A stretch of DNA of 64,000 nucleotides from Bernardetia sp. Lineage in GTDB: Bacteria; Bacteroidota; Bacteroidia; Cytophagales; Bernardetiaceae. Location of the stretch: the NCBI RefSeq assembly GCF_020630935.1, contig NZ_JAHDIG010000018.1, positions 1-64,000 of the forward strand, written 5' to 3'. The notes under the pieces are model-generated. The model did no database searches. It was given only the letters and a program-made list of their open reading frames with translations, and was not told where the DNA came from. Below are positions 60,429-64,000 of the stretch, piece by piece. Position numbers and translations under genes: made by a program. Within the stretch, counting starts at the first letter, position 1; each line of letters begins with the position of its first letter.

Positions 60429-61691
60429 TTACTCACTCAAAAGCATTTCAACAAAATTTGTAGTCTCTTCTACATAATTGTCGTAATATTCTCCTGTTCC
60501 TTTTCCAGAAAAACCTGTGTGTATTTTTCTTACTTTTCCAGCTTTGTCTATAAAAATTGTAGTTGGAAACGACATCACATGATTTAGCATAGGCAAAGTT
60601 TCGGCAGCAAAATCTTTGTCTGCACGTCCAGCAAAAAGAATTTCATACTCTACATTCAAACGCTTATTCATTCTTTCCAAACGTTTCTTTGCTTCTTCAA
60701 AATCTTCAGTTTGCTCGTAAGCTAGTCCGATGATTTCTAATCCTTTTGGATGGTATGCTTTGTAGAGTTCTGTTAGGAAATTAGTTTCATCCATGCAATT
60801 TGGACACCAAGAACCCAAAAGCTGAACAATTTTTACTTTTCCGTCGTATTTTGGAGCATTCAAAGAAACTGATTTGCCCTCTAGGTTTGGAAACTCAAAA
60901 GTGATTGTTTCATACCCTTCTTTCAAATAAGTAAGTGTATCAGCCTTTGGAAGTGTAAAACTTTCATTACGAGTAGCTACAAAATCTCTAGGTTGTGCCT
61001 TGCCAGACCAAAATTTTCCTTTGAGTGTATTTTCATCTTCTGCTTTAGCCACAAACAAAAATGCATGTGAGCCATCAAAACAAGATAAGTATAAAGAATC
61101 ACCTGCGACACTTCCAAAAAGATAGCGATAATCGCCTGTCGAAGTCAAAAATGTTCCTTTCAAATTTCCTTTTACGTCTGTGTTTTCTACTTTTTCAAAA
61201 ACACCTAATGCTTGACTAGAATCTACGCCAGACACAAAATAAGTTTCCCACTTTCCTGCTAAATCAAATTTTGGTTCTTGCTGCGCATCAAAACGAGTTT
61301 TTGTATTTGGAGTAGCCGAAAAATCTAATGAGCTAGAGTTAGTAAAGCTTCTACGATTCCATTTTCCTGTCATTGTATTAGCCACAGGATTCCATACTGC
61401 TACTATTTCTCCCTCAAAAATGTGCATTGGAATAGTATAGGTAGTTCCTTCTTTTGTTACCTCATCTAAAATGATTTTTTCTTCTCCGTTGAGTAATGTA
61501 AAAGTAGGGATAGTATCATTTTGAGTATAATTAACTTCAAAATTGAAAGGTAAAACTGCACCCTCTTGCTGAAGTGTCCCTTTCCAAATTCCAGTAGGAA
61601 GTTTCATAGTAGCTGTGTCTTTAGTATCTGTACAACTAGAAAAAAATAGAATAGATGAGAGAAATAAACATAAATAGATGACTTTTTTCAT
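60429..61691 (-). CDS. TlpA-like thioredoxin-fold lipoprotein
   Basis: A 420-residue protein. Its lipoprotein signal is LCLFLSSILFFSSC (lipidated Cys near residue 20). The N-terminal region (about 30-260) is beta-rich and resembles the DUF4369-like part seen in other Bacteroidota disulfide reductases; the thioredoxin domain (about 265-415) has the redox motif WCPNC near residue 295, in IVQLLGSWCPNCMDETNFL, and the cis-Pro loop SFPTTIFIDKAGKV. It probably reduces periplasmic disulfides, for example in cytochrome c maturation. Single gene. Confidence 0.85.
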   Translation of the reverse strand: MKKVIYLCLFLSSILFFSSCTDTKDTATMKLPTGIWKGTLQQEGAVLPFNFEVNYTQNDTIPTFTLLNGEEKIILDEVTKEGTTYTIPMHIFEGEIVAVWNPVANTMTGKWNRRSFTNSSSLDFSATPNTKTRFDAQQEPKFDLAGKWETYFVSGVDSSQALGVFEKVENTDVKGNLKGTFLTSTGDYRYLFGSVAGDSLYLSCFDGSHAFLFVAKAEDENTLKGKFWSGKAQPRDFVATRNESFTLPKADTLTYLKEGYETITFEFPNLEGKSVSLNAPKYDGKVKIVQLLGSWCPNCMDETNFLTELYKAYHPKGLEIIGLAYEQTEDFEEAKKRLERMNKRLNVEYEILFAGRADKDFAAETLPMLNHVMSFPTTIFIDKAGKVRKIHTGFSGKGTGEYYDNYVEETTNFVEMLLSE

Positions 61692-61994
61692 GGCTTATTG
61701 GTCGTGTTGAAACGTTTGGTTTGAATATCAAGATAAATAAAAACAGAGAACTGCTTTTCAAAAAAAAACAGTTCTGCTAAAGTTTCATTACACATTCAGT
61801 TTTTAGGACAAAGAATGTATAAAATCTTGCACAAGTGTAAAATGCGCAAGCAACAAATATCGTAAATTTTAAGATATAATATACTTAGAATCTCTATTTG
61901 TCTATTCAAAATACGTTTAAACATAATAAAAAACCTCTTTAGAAAATAGTTTTCTAAAGAGGTTGGAGCATTTTATATAAATGCAAAGTATAGA
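61692..61994. other. 303-base intergenic region between ald and the TlpA-like gene
   Basis: Contains the ald terminator (61932-61964) and, at 61747-61774, a weak GAACTG/CAGTTC hairpin. The rest is A/T-rich with no gene or repeat I can support. Confidence 0.6.
61932..61964 (-). terminator. Rho-independent terminator of ald
   Basis: AACCTCTTTAGAAAA (61932-61946), loop TAG, and its perfect complement (61950-61964); on the minus strand a T run follows. Confidence 0.93.
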
Positions 61995-63125
61995 TTAGTG
62001 AGTCATCTCTCTTTCCAAAACAGTGTTCACATCTACGTAAGGCAGATCAAATGCTTCTGCTACGCCTTCATAAACTACATCACCTTTTACGATATTGAGT
62101 CCTAATAGAAGCTCTTTGTTTTCTTTACATGCTCTTTCCCATCCTTTGTTAGCAAGCTGAATAGCATAAGGGAAAGTTGCGTTTGTTAGTCCAACTGTTG
62201 AAGTGTAAGGCACTGCTCCTGGCATATTGGCTACAGAATAATGCACCACATCATCAATAATATAAATAGGCTCACGGTGAGTTGTTGGCTTTGTAGTTTC
62301 AAAACATCCTCCTTGATCAACAGCTACATCTACAAGTACAGTACCTGGGCGCATAAGTTTGAGCATCTCACGAGTAACTAAACGTGGAGCTTTTCTTCCT
62401 GGAATCAATACTGCACCAACAATCAAATCAGATTCTTGTACAGCTTGCTCAATGTTGTATTGATTCGACATAATTGTTGTTACGTTTTCAGCCATAACAT
62501 CATCTAGGTAACGCATACGAGGCAAACTAATATCCATAATGGTAACATCTGCTCCCAAACCAGCCGCCATTTTTGCTGCTTGTGTTCCTACAATTCCACC
62601 ACCCAAAACAAGTACTTTTGCTGGCTGTACTCCTGGGATTCCTCCTAAAAGAATACCACGTCCTTTTACTGGCTTTTCTAAATATTTTGCACCTTGCTGA
62701 ATTGCCATACGCCCTGCTACTTCCGACATCGGAATCAAAAGAGGTAAAGAACCACCAGCTTCTTCTACTGTTTCATAAGCAATACAAATCGCTTTTGATT
62801 CTATCATAGCTTTTGTGAGAGGCTCTGAAGAAGCAAAATGGAAGTAAGTAAAGACTACTTGATTCTCTCTGATAAGTTTGTATTCTGGCTCAATCGGCTC
62901 TTTTACCTTCATTATCATATCTGCAATCGCATATACATCTTCAATGGTAGGTAATATTTTTCCTCCAACGCTTTCATACATTTCGTCTGGAAAGCCACTT
63001 CCAACTCCTGCACCTTTTTGAATATAAACTGTATGTCCGTGGTGAATAAGCTCGGCTACACCACCTACTGTAAGGGCAACACGACTCTCGTCGGTCTTGA
63101 TTTCCATTGGAACACCAATAATCAT
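61995..63125 (-). CDS. ald: Alanine dehydrogenase
   Basis: A 376-residue enzyme beginning MIIGVPMEIKTDESRVALT, the usual N-terminus with the substrate-binding Arg and Lys. The NAD-binding motif VLVLGGGIVGTQAAK (about 170-184), the block FTYFHFASSEPLTKAMI (about 90-106) and MPGAVPYTSTVGLTNAT near residue 305 are family-defining. It interconverts L-alanine with pyruvate and ammonia. The start at 63125 was chosen over an in-frame ATG at 63215, which would add 30 atypical residues and span the promoter box at 63184-63191. It lies downstream of a TetR regulator gene on the same strand, a possible but unproven regulatory link. Confidence 0.96.
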   Translation of the reverse strand: MIIGVPMEIKTDESRVALTVGGVAELIHHGHTVYIQKGAGVGSGFPDEMYESVGGKILPTIEDVYAIADMIMKVKEPIEPEYKLIRENQVVFTYFHFASSEPLTKAMIESKAICIAYETVEEAGGSLPLLIPMSEVAGRMAIQQGAKYLEKPVKGRGILLGGIPGVQPAKVLVLGGGIVGTQAAKMAAGLGADVTIMDISLPRMRYLDDVMAENVTTIMSNQYNIEQAVQESDLIVGAVLIPGRKAPRLVTREMLKLMRPGTVLVDVAVDQGGCFETTKPTTHREPIYIIDDVVHYSVANMPGAVPYTSTVGLTNATFPYAIQLANKGWERACKENKELLLGLNIVKGDVVYEGVAEAFDLPYVDVNTVLEREMTH

Positions 63126-63183
63126 AAATCGCTGTGTTTTATAAATGTGTTGTAATAAAATTTTATTTTTTTCTAATCTATCG

Positions 63184-63191
63184 CAAAGATA
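63184..63191 (-). promoter_or_regulatory. Candidate -7 box for ald
   Basis: CAAAGATA on the + strand reads TATCTTTG on the minus strand, an exact TAnnTTTG match, 59 bases before the chosen ald ATG. Confidence 0.5.
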
Positions 63192-63251
63192 ATTTTTTGA
63201 TAGCAAATAACACACTTTTTCACAACTTATTATGTTACGAAAAGTAATAGA

Positions 63252-63947
63252 TTATTTTGAGCGTTCTACCTTCAAAGCATTAAAAACCAAATCAGTCAAA
63301 AACTCTATTAGCGTTTTTTCATTATCATCTCCTCTTACTTCTGTGAGAGAAGGAAAATGCTTGGCAAAATAACTTTGTTGGTGTGAGCTTTCCATAATAA
63401 TAGAAACAAGCGCATTAGGATATTTATAATTCGGTTTGAGCTTTAAAATCATATCAGCTACTCGGTGAGTCAGCCTTTTATAACTGGCAAAATAGCCTTC
63501 TTTATTATCACTATCCACTTCCTTGGTAAGATATGCCTTTGCCGATTCGGAAACTACAATTCTATGCAAAGCCTTTGCATCTATGCTATCATACTGGTTA
63601 TCAATCTCAAGTGGTTTTGCAAGCGTTGCAAGGGCAGTTTCTAATACTTTTTCAGCACATTCTAAATTGCTAGTTTGAAATACAAGTTGATATTCCATCC
63701 AGTTCCAATACCAAGACACTAAGTAAATAAGCAGTTTGTGTTTATTTTCAAAATAACGATAGACAGAGGCTTCTGTAGAACCTATTTCCTTTGCTAATTT
63801 TTTAAATGTGAAATTTTCTAATCCTATTTCATCAATGAGTAATGTACTTTGGCGTACTATTTTCCTTCCAAGTGGAGAGCTTTCTGGGTCTTTTAGATAA
63901 ACTCGTTCGTTTATTTTTATCTGTATTTTTGAGAGTAGAGTTTTCAA
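63252..63947 (-). CDS. TetR/AcrR family transcriptional regulator
   Basis: A 231-residue protein. The N-terminal helix-turn-helix (about 35-80; IDEIGLENFTFKKLAKEIGSTEASVYRYFENKHKLLIYLV) is typical of TetR. The C-terminal ligand-binding half is helical and does not reveal a ligand. The protein starts with a short basic extension (KIQIKINERVYLKDPE). It is upstream of ald, 127 bases away, in the same direction. A role in controlling ald or lipid/efflux genes elsewhere cannot be decided. Confidence 0.88.
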   Translation of the reverse strand: MKTLLSKIQIKINERVYLKDPESSPLGRKIVRQSTLLIDEIGLENFTFKKLAKEIGSTEASVYRYFENKHKLLIYLVSWYWNWMEYQLVFQTSNLECAEKVLETALATLAKPLEIDNQYDSIDAKALHRIVVSESAKAYLTKEVDSDNKEGYFASYKRLTHRVADMILKLKPNYKYPNALVSIIMESSHQQSYFAKHFPSLTEVRGDDNEKTLIEFLTDLVFNALKVERSK

Positions 63948-64000
63948 TATATTTTATTGTGTTACTTATATAGTTGGGGGAAGTAAATATTTTCTTGGTA

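Noticed and set aside
63126-63215. N-terminal 30-residue extension of alanine dehydrogenase
   Set aside because: It would place the candidate promoter box inside the gene and is unlike the conserved MIIGVP start.

Overview
The window looks like chromosomal DNA of a low-GC, gliding-type Bacteroidota, most likely a marine member of the Cytophagales (a Bernardetia/Flexibacter-like organism is my guess; the genus is inference). The evidence is a 2068-residue subtilase with a type IX secretion C-terminal domain, a PorV/PorQ-like barrel, a TamL-type Omp85 lipoprotein, many lipoproteins with Bacteroidota-style signals, a carotenoid hydroxylase, and promoters of the Bacteroidota form TTTG-(about 20)-TAnnTTTG, clearest in front of the one tRNA gene, tRNA-Leu(TAG).

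Layout. 1-1.3 kb: the end of an unknown gene, then an overlapping pair made of an Mrr-like nuclease and an ImmA/IrrE metallopeptidase (possible defence or mobile-element cargo). 1.4-7.5 kb: a cyclic-nucleotide cluster on the minus strand, with two membrane TPR adenylate cyclases, a four-helix-bundle (S23/IVP-type) gene framed by inverted TCAGTAA arrays, and a metallo-beta-lactamase-fold protein with two cNMP-binding domains. 7.6-11.5 kb: nuoN, a MarC-family protein, mnmE. 11.5-15.2 kb: tandem peroxiredoxin-like proteins and a two-gene EACC1-caspase module. 15.2-22.2 kb: two exported proteins of unknown role, tamL, tsaB, an MCE/MlaD protein and an unknown helical protein. 22.4-29.8 kb: the giant secreted subtilase and a barrel protein. 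30-38 kb: tRNA-Leu, trigger factor, carotene hydroxylase, a VanW protein, protoporphyrinogen oxidase and an OmpA lipoprotein. 38-50.5 kb: a periplasmic-binding-domain histidine kinase, a Gre-like protein, ABC components, two metallopeptidases, msrB and an ankyrin lipoprotein. 50.8-64 kb: a six-LysM protein, lysS, obgE, the GDP-fucose genes fcl and gmd, a TlpA-like lipoprotein, ald and a TetR regulator.

Most of the window is housekeeping. The accessory signals that stand out are: (1) the S23/IVP gene enclosed by inverted heptamer arrays inside the cyclase cluster, with related heptamer repeats at five other intergenic places and two of the copies forming the C-termini (TSNQ-stop) of unrelated proteins; (2) the EACC1-caspase pair, a candidate cell-suicide or conflict system; (3) the nuclease-metallopeptidase pair at the left edge; (4) two MITE-like elements sharing an internal hairpin; and (5) a block of four consecutive palindromes. 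All assignments were made by reading the sequence; no database search was run.
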